DNA of 64,000 bases. Source: Streptomyces radiopugnans. Lineage in GTDB: Bacteria > Actinomycetota > Actinomycetes > Streptomycetales > Streptomycetaceae. The stretch lies in the NCBI RefSeq assembly GCF_900110735.1, contig NZ_FOET01000019.1, positions 52,721 through 116,720 of the forward strand, given 5' to 3'. The notes below the pieces were generated by a model that was not told the origin of the DNA, ran no database searches, and saw only the letters and a program-made list of their open reading frames with translations. The translations under genes and the position numbers were made by a program. How positions within the stretch are numbered: the first letter of the stretch is position 1; each line of letters opens with the position of its first letter. Positions 26,040 through 34,970 of this stretch are shown here, piece by piece.

Positions 26040-28069
26040 CCCACGCCCTGACCGCCCTGAACCGCCGGCTCGGCGGCATCGCCTACGGCGGCGACTACAA
26101 CCCCGAGCAGTGGCCGAGACAGGTGTGGCGGGAGGACGTGCGCCTGATGCGCGAAGCGGGCGTCAACCTCGTCACCGTCGGAGTGTTCTCCTGGTCCCGG
26201 ATCCAGCCGCGCCCGGAAACCTACGACTGGAGCCTGCTGGACGAGGTGCTCGACCTGCTCCACGGCAACGGCATAGCCGTGGACCTGGCCACGCCCACGG
26301 CCGCACCGCCGCCCTGGTTCACCCGGCTGCACCCCGACGCCCGGCCGGTCACCGCCGCGGGCACCCGGCTGGCCCACGGCAGCCGGCAGGCCTTCTGCCC
26401 CAGCCACCCCGCCTACGCCGAGGCCGCCGACGCCGTCGTCACCGCACTGGCCACCCGCTACGCCGACCACCCCGCGGTCGTGCTGTGGCACGTCCACAAC
26501 GAGTGGGGCAACCACAACGGCCTGTGCTACTGCGACACCAGCGCCGCCGCGTTCCGCCGGTGGCTCAGGGACCGCCACACCACACTGGACGCCCTCAACG
26601 AGGCGTGGGGGACGGACTTCTGGGGCCAGCGCTACGGCGACTGGGAGGAGATCGACCCGCCCCGCGACACGACGGCCTTCCGCAACCCGGGGCAGGACCT
26701 GGACTACCGCCGCTTCTCCTCCGACGCCCTCCTGGCCCGCCACCGCGCCGAGGCGGCCCTGCTGCGCCGCATCGCACCCGGCACACCCCTGACCACCAAC
26801 CACCTGGGGACGCTGGAGAAGAAGGTCGACGCCCACGCCTTCGCAGGCGAGTGCGACCTGGTCTCCCTGGACCACTACCTGCCCGCCGCCGACCCGGACG
26901 GCCACATCGACCTGGCCCTGAACGCGGACCTCGCCCGCGGCATGGCCGCCGGCCGCCCCTGGCTGCTCATGGAGCACTCCACCTCCGCCGTCAACTGGCA
27001 GCCCGTCAACGTGGCCAAGAGACCGGGGGAGATGCGCCGCAACAGCCTGACGCACCTGGCGCGCGGCGCGGACGGCATCATGTTCTTCCAGTGGCGGCAG
27101 TCGCGGGCGGGCGCCGAGAAGTGGCACAGCGCGATGCTCCCGCACGGCGGCACGGACACCCGGACCTGGGGCGAGGCGCGCGCACTGGGAGCGGAGCTCG
27201 CGGCGCTCGGCGAGGTGACCGGGACACGGGTCCGGGCGGACGTCGCGCTGCTCTTCGACTGGCACAACTGGTGGGCGCTGGAACTGGAGGCCCGCCCCTC
27301 CGGCCGGATGCGCTACCTCGACGCGGTGCGCGACTGGTACGAGGCCCTGTGGACCTCGAACATCACCTGCGACGTGGTCCCGCCCGGGACCGACCTGGCA
27401 CCGTACAAGGCGGTCGTCGCTCCCAACCTCTACCTCCTCGCCGACGAGCACGCCGACGACCTCACCCGGTACGTGCACCGGGGCGGGCACCTCGCGGTCG
27501 GCTGCTTCAGCGGTGTGGTGGACTCCTGCGACCGGGTGCGTCTGGGCGGCTACCCCGGTGCCCTGCGCGATGTGCTCGGACTCCGCGTCGACGAGTACCT
27601 GCCGCTGCGGCCGGAGGAGACCGTCCGCCTGAGCGACGGCTCGCAGGCCCGGCAGTGGGCCGAACGCGTCGAGCCGCGCGGCTGCGACCCGGTGCTCCGC
27701 TTCGCCGACGCCCCCGACGGCGGCCCGGCCCGCGGCGGGCCCGCCGCCACCCGGCACGCCCACGGTGAGGGAACGGCCTGGTACATGGCCACCCGCGCCT
27801 CCGTCGCGACGCTGCGCGGACTGATCCGGGACCTCGGCGAGGAGGCCGGTCTGCGTCCCGCCGCCGCCGTCCCCGAGGGAGTCGAGGCGGTACGCCGGAC
27901 CGGCCCGCAGGGCTCCTACCTCTTCCTCGTCAACCACACCGACCACGGCGTCGAGGCCGCCGTCGAGGGGACCGCGCTCCTGGACGCCGCGGGCGGCGGC
28001 TCCCGCGTGGAGATCCCGGCCGGAGGAGTGGTCGTCGTACGCGAGGAGAAGCGCGCGCACCGGCCCTGA
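26036..28069 (+). CDS. Beta-galactosidase, glycoside hydrolase family 42
   Basis: A 677-aa GH42 enzyme. It starts with the family hallmark YGGDYNPEQWP (residues 17-27), has the acid/base in HNEWG (Glu156) and the nucleophile in LLMEHST (Glu313). A cysteine cluster (Cys121, Cys164, Cys166) matches the structural zinc site of many GH42 enzymes. A trimerisation-type domain (about 395-600) and a small C-terminal beta domain follow. No signal peptide is present, so it acts in the cytoplasm on imported beta-galactosides such as galactan fragments. It is coupled to the permease by a GTGA overlap and followed 68 bp later by an alpha-galactosidase gene. Confidence 0.93.
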   Translation: MTHALTALNRRLGGIAYGGDYNPEQWPRQVWREDVRLMREAGVNLVTVGVFSWSRIQPRPETYDWSLLDEVLDLLHGNGIAVDLATPTAAPPPWFTRLHPDARPVTAAGTRLAHGSRQAFCPSHPAYAEAADAVVTALATRYADHPAVVLWHVHNEWGNHNGLCYCDTSAAAFRRWLRDRHTTLDALNEAWGTDFWGQRYGDWEEIDPPRDTTAFRNPGQDLDYRRFSSDALLARHRAEAALLRRIAPGTPLTTNHLGTLEKKVDAHAFAGECDLVSLDHYLPAADPDGHIDLALNADLARGMAAGRPWLLMEHSTSAVNWQPVNVAKRPGEMRRNSLTHLARGADGIMFFQWRQSRAGAEKWHSAMLPHGGTDTRTWGEARALGAELAALGEVTGTRVRADVALLFDWHNWWALELEARPSGRMRYLDAVRDWYEALWTSNITCDVVPPGTDLAPYKAVVAPNLYLLADEHADDLTRYVHRGGHLAVGCFSGVVDSCDRVRLGGYPGALRDVLGLRVDEYLPLRPEETVRLSDGSQARQWAERVEPRGCDPVLRFADAPDGGPARGGPAATRHAHGEGTAWYMATRASVATLRGLIRDLGEEAGLRPAAAVPEGVEAVRRTGPQGSYLFLVNHTDHGVEAAVEGTALLDAAGGGSRVEIPAGGVVVVREEKRAHRP

Positions 28070-28137
28070 CCCGCGCGGCCGGATCCGCCGCACCCCGCCG
28101 CTTCCCCGCCCCGCCCAGCACCACGAGGAGTCCGCCC

Positions 28138-30291
28138 ATGCCCGCCCGGAGCGCTTCACGGCCGTCCCACGGGGGAGTGGAGATCGACGAGGCCAGCGGC
28201 ACCGTCGTACTGCGCACCCCCGCCTCCTGCTACGTCCTGCGCGTCGACACCGCGGCGGGCACCGTGTGCCACGTCCACTGGGGCGCGCCCGTGCCCCTGG
28301 CCGACGCGGCGGCGCTGCCGGTGTGGGCCGACCACGACGACAGTTTCGCCGGGCGCCTCGACGGGGTGGAGGAGTACCCCGTCGAGGGCGGAGCCCGGTT
28401 CGGCGTACCGGCCCTGCAGGTCCGCTTCGCCGACGGCAGCGACCCGGTCGAACCTCGCGTCGAGGGCTGCCGGATCGTCGCGGAGGGCCATGTCGCCGTC
28501 TCGCTGCGGGACCGCTCACGGCCGCTGGCGTGGGAGCTGCACTACCGGACACCGCCCGGCGCGGACATGCTCGAGCGCTGGACGGAGATCACCCACACCG
28601 CCGGACCGGGCGCGGAGCCGCTGCTCCTCCTGCGGTGCGCCTCCGCCCACTGGCCGCTGCCCCAGCGGCCGGACTGGCGGCTGTCCTGCGTCCACGGCGG
28701 CTGGTCCGCGGAGAACCGGCTGGAGCGGACCGCGCTGGCCGCCGGGGAGACGACCCTGACCAGCAGGCGCGGCCACACCGGCCACCACGCCGGTCCGTGG
28801 GCCATGCTCGACACCGGCCGTGCCGACGAGGAGCACGGGGAGGTCTGGGCCGTGGCGCTCGCCGCCAGCGGCAGCTGGCGCCTGACGGTCCAGCGCACCG
28901 CCGCCGGACGTGTGGGCGTCGTGGCCTCGGAAGGCCACGAGGGGGTCGAGATCGCCCTGGAGCCCGGCGGGCGCCACACCACCCCGGTCAGCGTGGCGGT
29001 GTACGGCACGGGCGGTTTCGGCGGCGCCGGCCACGCCTTCCACACCTATGTGCGCCGGCACGTCCTGCCGCACCCGGACGAGTTGCGGCCGGTGCTGTAC
29101 AACTCCTGGGAGGCGACGTCGTTCCAGGTCAGCGAGGAGAACCAGCTTGCGCTGGCCCGGCGTGCCGCCGCCCTGGGCGTGGAGCTGTTCGTGGTCGACG
29201 ACGGCTGGTTCGGCGGCCGGGACGACGACCGGGCGGGCCTGGGCGACTGGACGCCGCACCGGCGCCGCTTCCCGCGGGGGCTGCGCCCGCTGGCCGACGA
29301 GGTGCACCGGCTGGGCATGGGGTTCGGCCTGTGGGTGGAACCGGAGATGGTCAGCGCCGACAGCGACCTTTACCGGCGGCGCCCCGAGTGGGTGCTGCAC
29401 CTGCCCGACCGCTCGGCCACCGAGCTGCGCCACCAGCTCGTCCTGGACTTCTCCCGGCCCGAGGTGGCGGACTGGGCGTACGAGTGGCTGCGCGACACGG
29501 TCGACGGCAACGGCGTCGACTTCCTCAAGTGGGACTTCAACCGGTCCTTCACGGAAGCGGGCGTCCACGGGGGCGGCCGGGACGCGCGGAGGGTGTACAC
29601 CGAGCACGCCCGGGGCCTCCACCGGGTGCTCGACCGGTTGCGGAGTGCGTTCCCGCACCTGCGCATCGAGGGGTGCGCCGGCGGCGGAGGCCGGATCGAC
29701 CTGGGCGTCCTCGCCCGGAGCGACCAGGTGTGGACCTCCGACAACACCGACGCGGTGGACCGGCTGACCATCCAGCACGGCTTCGGCCGGATCCACCCGG
29801 CCGGGGTGATGTCCGCCTGGGTGACCGACAGCCCCAACCCGCTGACGGGCCGCAGGGTCCCACTGGCCTTCCGGTTCCACTCGGCCATGGCCGGCGTCCT
29901 GGGCATCGGAGGCGACCTGGCGCGCTGGACCGCCGAGGAGTCCGCCGAGGCCGCCCGACTGGTCGAGCTGTACAAGGACATCCGCCCGGTGGTGCAGCAC
30001 GGCCGCCAGCACCGGCTGCTCGCGCCGGGGGAGGGGCCCTTGACGGCCGTCCAGTACACCGGCGCCGACGCCGACCGGTCGGTGGTCCTCGTGTGGCGCC
30101 CGAGCACCTCCTTCGGGCCCGCCCACCCCCCGCTGAGACTGCGCGGCCTGGACGCGCGGGCCCGGTACCGGGACGAGGACACCGGGGCGCAGTGGTCCGG
30201 GGCGACGCTGACCGGCTACGGCCTTCCGGTGCCCGACCTGCCGCGCGGCGACTGCGCGAGCGCGCTGGTGCGGCTGCGCCGGGTGCGGTAG
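28138..30291 (+). CDS. Alpha-galactosidase, glycoside hydrolase family 36
   Basis: A 717-aa GH36 enzyme with an N-terminal beta-supersandwich (to about 320) and a TIM barrel. The nucleophile is in FLKWDFN (Asp466) and the acid/base in SDNTDAVD (Asp535). The substrate-binding loop EGCAGGGGRID lies between them, and the barrel begins with FVVDDGWFGGRDDDRAG. Length matches bacterial GH36 (700-730 aa). It removes alpha-1,6-galactose from raffinose-type or galactomannan oligosaccharides in the cytoplasm. The ATG at 28138 follows CACGAGGAG. With GH42 and the transporter it indicates uptake of mixed alpha/beta-galactosides. Confidence 0.93.
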   Translation: MPARSASRPSHGGVEIDEASGTVVLRTPASCYVLRVDTAAGTVCHVHWGAPVPLADAAALPVWADHDDSFAGRLDGVEEYPVEGGARFGVPALQVRFADGSDPVEPRVEGCRIVAEGHVAVSLRDRSRPLAWELHYRTPPGADMLERWTEITHTAGPGAEPLLLLRCASAHWPLPQRPDWRLSCVHGGWSAENRLERTALAAGETTLTSRRGHTGHHAGPWAMLDTGRADEEHGEVWAVALAASGSWRLTVQRTAAGRVGVVASEGHEGVEIALEPGGRHTTPVSVAVYGTGGFGGAGHAFHTYVRRHVLPHPDELRPVLYNSWEATSFQVSEENQLALARRAAALGVELFVVDDGWFGGRDDDRAGLGDWTPHRRRFPRGLRPLADEVHRLGMGFGLWVEPEMVSADSDLYRRRPEWVLHLPDRSATELRHQLVLDFSRPEVADWAYEWLRDTVDGNGVDFLKWDFNRSFTEAGVHGGGRDARRVYTEHARGLHRVLDRLRSAFPHLRIEGCAGGGGRIDLGVLARSDQVWTSDNTDAVDRLTIQHGFGRIHPAGVMSAWVTDSPNPLTGRRVPLAFRFHSAMAGVLGIGGDLARWTAEESAEAARLVELYKDIRPVVQHGRQHRLLAPGEGPLTAVQYTGADADRSVVLVWRPSTSFGPAHPPLRLRGLDARARYRDEDTGAQWSGATLTGYGLPVPDLPRGDCASALVRLRRVR

Positions 30292-30310
30292 CCGCCCCGT
30301 ACGGCCGCTC

Positions 30311-30703
30311 CGCCCTGAACGTGCCCGCGCGCTCGCCCGGAGCAAGGGCGTCAGCGGCAACTGCCGCCTCGTCCGCGGGGACATCAGCTCCTACCCCGTC
30401 CCCGGGGTCAGCGGCTCCTTCGACGTCATCCTCGACTTCGGCGCCCTGGACGACATGACCGGCGCGCCCCGCGAGGGCATGGCCCGGGCCGTCCACCGCT
30501 ACGCCCGCCCCGGCACCGTCTTCGTGCTGTGGTGCTCCCACGCACGCAGGGAGGATGTGCCGCGCTTCCGCTTCGCCGGTGTCTCCAAGATGCACAGCAT
30601 GCCGGAGCCCGGTGAGGAGGAGACGCTGTTCGGGAGGGAGTTCACCATCGAGCGGCTCGACTCCCCGGAGCACACCGCGTGTTTCGTGATGACGAAGAAG
30701 TGA
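30311..30703 (+). pseudogene. Class I SAM-methyltransferase, C-terminal remnant
   Basis: The frame encodes about 130 residues of a class I methyltransferase: the GDISSYP turn, the motif IV-like strand SFDVILDFGALDDM, and the later strand TVFVLWCSHARRE. The SAM-binding motif I and the first half are missing and the frame runs back into the GH36 gene without a start. The only in-frame ATG (30455) would leave 82 residues. It is a 5'-truncated relic. Confidence 0.65.
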
Positions 30704-30736
30704 CGGCCCCGCACCCGGCCGGCCGGCCGCCGGGAG

Positions 30737-31093
30737 AACCTGACCCCGGCCGTGGTCTGCTCGGCCCTGTTCCTGGCGCTGCTGGACAGCACCGTGATCG
30801 GCCTCGCGCTGCCCACCGTCCAGCGCGACCTGGGCGCGGAGGTCACCGGTCTCCAGTGGATCGTCGACGGCTGCACCCTGCTGTACGCGGCCCTGCTGCT
30901 GACCGGCGCGGCGCACGGCGCGGCGGTCCCTAACGGACCGGGCCGCAAGGCACTGGCCGCGGGCATCGAACGCGGTCTGCTGCTGGCGGGCGCCTGCTAC
31001 CTGGCGGCCGCCGTGCTGGCGGCCTCACTGATCCGTCCGGAGCGGACCGGCGCACGGCGGCCGACCGGCGGCCGCCAGACCGTTCAGGGGTAG
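30737..31093 (+). pseudogene. MFS (DHA2-type) exporter with internal deletion
   Basis: The start of a 14-helix drug exporter (VVCSALFLALLDSTVIGLAL followed by the PTVQRDLG and WIVDGCTLLYAALLLTG signatures) is joined in frame to the very end of the same kind of protein (IERGLLLAGACYLAAAVLAA). About 350 residues between helix 2 and the last helix are missing. The remaining 113-aa ORF cannot form a transporter. Confidence 0.75.
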
Positions 31094-31308
31094 ACGCGTG
31101 CGACGCGGGCGCCGACACCGGTGACCGGCTCGTTGGTGATGGTGCCCAGTGCGCGGGCCCGGTTCGTCTTGAGGTGGACCCGGGCCGGGAGCCCGGCGCG
31201 CCCGGAGGCGGAGGCGATCTCCTCCACCGCCCAGACGTCACCGGCCGACACGTCGGTCCGTGCCGCGATCGCGGCGCTCCAGCGCGCCCCGGGCGTGTTG
31301 AGCCAGCG
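31084..31308 (-). pseudogene. Alanine racemase remnant
   Basis: About 74 codons on the minus strand resemble alanine racemase in two pieces: WLNTPGARW followed by a segment ending GRAGLPARVHLKT (part of the barrel), joined directly to the extreme C-terminus (EPVTGVGARVARVYP). The pyridoxal lysine, the catalytic tyrosine and most of the protein are missing. The end overlaps the MFS remnant's stop region. Confidence 0.55.
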
Positions 31309-31609
31309 ACGAGTGGGCGGCGCGCGTCCGCCCGTGTCACCGCAGCCGCTCTGTCCCGCCCCCCGGCCCGGTGGGGCGGCCGGGGCCGGGGTGTGGCAGG
31401 TGAGCGGAACGGGGATGCGACGGCGGGCTGTGGGCAGAGCTCACACAGGTTGGCGATACGTGTCCGTGACAGGGCACCGTCGGTGTCCACTCGGGTCGTC
31501 GCCTCCTTGGCGCCGTGCACCGGAGCGGACCGGTCGGCGGCCGGGACCGGCCTCTCAGCCGTGACTCACAACAGGACCTTCCGCCTGCTCGCCGCCTGTG
31601 CGGGGCCGA

Positions 31610-31765
31610 TCACCAGTAGTGCCGGCGGCCTGCCACGGCGTGGCCGGCGGTGCCCAGGATCCACAGGATCGCGCCGATCACCACCAGGACAAGCCCGATG
31701 GTCCACAGGATCGATATATCGGCGAGGAAGCCGATGACGAGCAGAATGACGCCGAGGATGATCAT
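31610..31765 (-). CDS. DUF6131-type small membrane protein
   Basis: A 51-aa hydrophobic protein: MIILGVILLVIGFLADISIL followed by a second hydrophobic stretch (GLVLVVIGAILWILG) and an Arg/His/Trp tail (AGRRHYW). The two helices with a short turn match the DUF6131 family, common next to stress genes in actinobacteria; its role is unknown. The ATG at 31765 is preserved; GGGAGAT lies upstream. An in-frame extension to 31819 exists but has no ribosome-binding site. Confidence 0.75.
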   Translation of the reverse strand: MIILGVILLVIGFLADISILWTIGLVLVVIGAILWILGTAGHAVAGRRHYW

Positions 31766-31949
31766 GGCATCTCCCACGTATAGCGGTATTAATCTCATTA
31801 TGTGCCTAAAGTCACACAAAAGGTAGAGATGCCCTGCCGAGGCGGCACCCCCGCTGATACGCCAGTGCGTGCCCGCCCGGCCCTGCGGTCGCGGAGCACT
31901 TCCGGTCGTGGACGGAGCGCCGTGTCCCGGCGGGCTCCCACGTCCCGGT

Positions 31950-32408
31950 TCACCCCTGTGCGAGGAAGTACTCCATCAGCCGCGCCGCGGTGACCGCGCC
32001 CACCGTCCGCGTCCGCTCGCCGTCGTTCTCCACCACCGCCACCAGCGGCGTATGCGTCCTGGCCATCAGTGCGGCGATCCGGACGGCGCTGGTGTCCCGC
32101 CCCACCACGGCGGGAACGGTCCCGTGCCGGGGAATCCACTGGGCCACCGTGAGCCCATGGAGCTTCTCCGCCAGGAGCTCGACATGGTCGTCCCGCAGAA
32201 GGTCCGCCAGGACCGGCTCGTTCAGGGCGAAGTCCGGCACGGCGGCCCTCAGCAACTGCGACCCGGGCACCACCGCGTACGGCCGCTCCTCGGGATCCAC
32301 CACCAGCAGTGCCGGCAGGCGCCGCTTCGCGAACAACCGGGCCGCCGTCATCGCATCGTCATCGGTCGTCACCCACGGATAGGGATCCGCCAGATCGTAG
32401 GCGCGCAC
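31950..32408 (-). CDS. CBS-domain protein
   Basis: A 152-aa protein consisting of two CBS motifs (about residues 12-70 and 90-150; TAARLFAKRRLPALLVVDPE, and TVPAVVGRDTSAVRIAALMA). CBS pairs bind adenine nucleotides and regulate transporters or enzymes; stand-alone ones are common in Streptomyces stress regulons. The GTG at 32408 follows GGCGGAG. No partner enzyme is adjacent. Confidence 0.82.
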   Translation of the reverse strand: MRAYDLADPYPWVTTDDDAMTAARLFAKRRLPALLVVDPEERPYAVVPGSQLLRAAVPDFALNEPVLADLLRDDHVELLAEKLHGLTVAQWIPRHGTVPAVVGRDTSAVRIAALMARTHTPLVAVVENDGERTRTVGAVTAARLMEYFLAQG

Positions 32409-33009
32409 AGCTCCGCCACCTCGCTTTCCCGGTCGGCACAGGCGCAGAAGAGGGAAGGCCGGACCCCTTACCGGTCTCGTCCAGAGGCCGGGCCTCCGCA
32501 CGTGGCATGTGTTCTGCGGCTCTTTCTCCTCATTGTCCCGGCTCTGTGCCGGAAGCGGCCAGCGAGACGGCGGTGTCGCCGCGCGGTCGTGGGCCCCCGC
32601 ACACGCGAACCGGCAGGGTGAGGCGGCGTGCCCGCGGGGACCCGCAGGCGCCGGAGGGGTCCCCGGAGCCGGTGGTCACGCCACCGCCGGCAGGCCGACG
32701 GCTTCGGCATCCGGGCCGTGGCGGTCCGCTGCCCGGCACAGGAACGAGAACGCCGTCTCCCCGCCGGGAGGCGGTGTACGAAGACACCGGCCCGCCTGCC
32801 ACCGCCCTCTCGGTGTTCGCCCGTGGTGTCACGTCCGCTCCGCGTCCGCCTCCCGCGGCGCGGCTCCACCGGCCTGTGCCGGCCGTGGACCGGCGGAGGT
32901 GGCGGTCGTCCGAGTACCAGGTACCCCTGCGCCGGGCCGGCCCCCGGCCGGCTCTGCCGCCGGGGCCGGCCCGGCCGAGTCTCCTGGACAGGGCGGGGTT
33001 TCCGAGGAG
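32409..33009. other. Gene-free region between CBS and VWA genes
   Basis: About 600 bp without a credible gene. Open frames on both strands are Arg/Pro/Ser-rich shadows. It contains the strong stem-loop at 32932-32974. Confidence 0.6.
32932..32974 (-). terminator. Strong stem-loop downstream of the VWA gene
   Basis: Two 15-16 nt arms, CCGGGCCGGCCCCCGG and CCGGGGCCGGCCCGG, are complementary with a single bulge around a 12-nt loop. It lies 36 bp beyond the VWA stop on the minus strand. Confidence 0.6.
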
Positions 33010-34050
33010 TCAGAGCATGAGCAGCAGCCGTGTGTTCGGCACGAGCTTCCGGTTCACGCTGGTGCTCTGCACGAAGATCGTGAAGTCCTCGTTGTGGTCC
33101 GGCTTGACGCGCACCTCCACGCCCGGCAGGCCGAGCAGAGCCCGGGCCTCGGGCCCGGTGTACACCCGGTCCGTCTTCTTCTCCAGCACCGCGATCTGCT
33201 TCTGCGCCTGGATCTTCTCCGACTTGCTCAGCTGGTAGAACGCGCCACCGGTACGGTAGGTGTGCCCGCACTCGACGACCCAGTCCCGGATCGCCGCGTC
33301 ACGGGCCACCGGTATCAGCTGGTACTTCGACGGATCCACCGGGGTGAGGCCGGCCGCCTTGATGGTGTCCTCGTTGACCGCGTCCGCACCCGTGGAGAAC
33401 ACCGTCCGCGATCCCCGGATGCCCTGGGTGCGGCCCACCATGAACTTCTCGGTGGCCTGCCGGATGACCTGCCCGGCCTCCTCCAGACCCTGTGTGCTCG
33501 TGGCGTCCCAGATGGCGATGTTGTCCTTCGGGAAGCCGCACTGCATGGCCTCGCGCCTGCCCATCTGGTCCGGCACGAGGACGGCCAGAGTCCAGTTGTC
33601 CTCCTGCGTCCTGATCATCTCGGCCACGGCCTGGACCAGTTCACGCGGATTCCTGGCGGGGGCGTCCGGGCAGCGGTGACTGGCGTTCTCCTGCCCGTCG
33701 GTGAGTACGAACGTCAGGAAGCTGTGGTCGCCGTACAGTTGAGCCGTCTGCGCCAGCTCCCGCTGCGACTTCAGCGCTGCCGCCAGCAGAGCCGTCATCC
33801 CCCCGACCCGGTACAGCTGCTTCAGCGACGGCATCCGCAGCACGTCCTTGTCGTAGATGACGCACTCCACCCGGTCCGCGAAGACGTACACCGTGACGCG
33901 GGTCTCCTGGTCCAGTTCCCGCGACCGGCGGGCGAGATACGCGATCTGCTGGTCGGCGACTTCGACGACCTTGCTGCTCAGGTGCGACATGGACGAACTG
34001 GCGTCCAGCACGAGGGCAACGTGGTTGATGTAGTTCTGGCTTCCGGACAC
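33010..34050 (-). CDS. VWA-domain protein
   Basis: A 346-aa cytosolic protein. The von Willebrand A domain (about residues 8-200) has an intact metal-ion site: DASSS (Asp16, Ser18, Ser20), Thr85 in GGMTALL and Asp117 in LTDGQE. The C-terminal 140 residues are unassigned and contain a lysine-rich helical stretch (SKSEKIQAQKQIAVLEKKTD). VWA proteins mediate metal-dependent protein contacts, for example in chaperone-like AAA complexes or tellurium-stress clusters. No MoxR ATPase is adjacent, so the partner is unknown. The divergent gene pair at 34284 has its own promoter. Confidence 0.85.
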   Translation of the reverse strand: MSGSQNYINHVALVLDASSSMSHLSSKVVEVADQQIAYLARRSRELDQETRVTVYVFADRVECVIYDKDVLRMPSLKQLYRVGGMTALLAAALKSQRELAQTAQLYGDHSFLTFVLTDGQENASHRCPDAPARNPRELVQAVAEMIRTQEDNWTLAVLVPDQMGRREAMQCGFPKDNIAIWDATSTQGLEEAGQVIRQATEKFMVGRTQGIRGSRTVFSTGADAVNEDTIKAAGLTPVDPSKYQLIPVARDAAIRDWVVECGHTYRTGGAFYQLSKSEKIQAQKQIAVLEKKTDRVYTGPEARALLGLPGVEVRVKPDHNEDFTIFVQSTSVNRKLVPNTRLLLML

Positions 34051-34231
34051 GGCAGCTCCCCCTCTTTCCGGCTCGATGCCCCTACCGTTCCATCCACCAC
34101 TGACATCGACGGCGGTACGCGGGTCCCGCTGGTCCCGGTGGCCGTGGCTCGCCCGGGAGCGGCGCAGGCCGACCGGGCGGCCGAACGCGAAGGCCCCGGG
34201 GGACCCCGGCCGCCCGCCGGCCCGGCACCGC

Positions 34232-34262
34232 TTGACCTTGACACGGTGACAAGGTCTTCACT
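34232..34262 (+). promoter_or_regulatory. MerR-type promoter with 19-bp spacer
   Basis: A -35 TTGACC at 34232 and a -10-like TTCACT at 34257 are separated by 19 bp. Between and around them lies a perfect 7-bp inverted repeat, GACCTTG-N9-CAAGGTC (34234-34256). The overlong spacer with a centred dyad is the hallmark of MerR-controlled promoters. It drives the HEAT and MerR-HEAT genes. Confidence 0.7.
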
Positions 34263-34283
34263 GCGGCCGGGGAGGTGGTCCCG

Positions 34284-34970
34284 ATGACCACACCGGAAGG
34301 AGACACGAACCCGATGCGAGTCCTCCAGAGGCTGGAGAGCGACAGTGCGCCGGTCCGGCTGCAGGCAGCACTGGCGGTCGGTACGGCCCCGGATCCGGGC
34401 TTCGTCGGCAAGCTCGTCGAACGATGCGCGATCGAACCCGACTTCCACGTGCGCGAGATGCTGACGTGGGCGCTCACCCGCCACGCGGCATCGGCGACGG
34501 TCCCGGCGCTTCTCGCCGAACTCCGCTCGGAGCGTGCGCAGGCACGGAGCCAGGCGTTGCACACGCTCTCCAAGATCGGGGACCGGCAGGCGTGGCAGGC
34601 GATCACACCGGCGCTGCTGTCCGACGCCGACGACGAGGTGGCCCGGAGCGCCTGGCGGGCAGCGGTCGTGCTCGTGCCCGAAGGCGAGGAGGGGGAGTTG
34701 GCCGTAGTGTTGGCGGCACAGCTCGGGCGTGGCGGACGCGAGACGCAGCTGAGCCTCAGCCGGGCGCTGATCGCGCTGGGGGAGGCGATGCTGCCGGCAC
34801 TGGGCGCCGCGACGGCGGATCCCGACCCCCGTGTACGCGCGCACGCGACCGCCACGGAACGGCTGTGGCGCGACCCGGAGGCCGGATTCGAGTTCGCGAT
34901 CGAGGAGGCGAAGCGCGTCGTGGCCCTCGGCGGGGCCGGCCGGAAGGGGGCAGGCGGTGTTGATCGGTGA
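34284..34970 (+). CDS. HEAT-repeat protein
   Basis: A 228-aa alpha-helical repeat protein made of about five HEAT-like units, e.g. DSAPVRLQAALAVG (13-26), PDFHVREMLTWALTRHAASA (about 47-66) and DADDEVARSAWRAAVVLVPE (about 115-134). HEAT arrays are protein-binding scaffolds; no catalytic site is seen. The ATG at 34284 follows GGGGAGG. Its stop overlaps the MerR-HEAT gene by 14 bp, so both are made from the MerR-type promoter. The same repeat type in both products suggests that they recognise the same partner. Confidence 0.82.
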   Translation: MTTPEGDTNPMRVLQRLESDSAPVRLQAALAVGTAPDPGFVGKLVERCAIEPDFHVREMLTWALTRHAASATVPALLAELRSERAQARSQALHTLSKIGDRQAWQAITPALLSDADDEVARSAWRAAVVLVPEGEEGELAVVLAAQLGRGGRETQLSLSRALIALGEAMLPALGAATADPDPRVRAHATATERLWRDPEAGFEFAIEEAKRVVALGGAGRKGAGGVDR

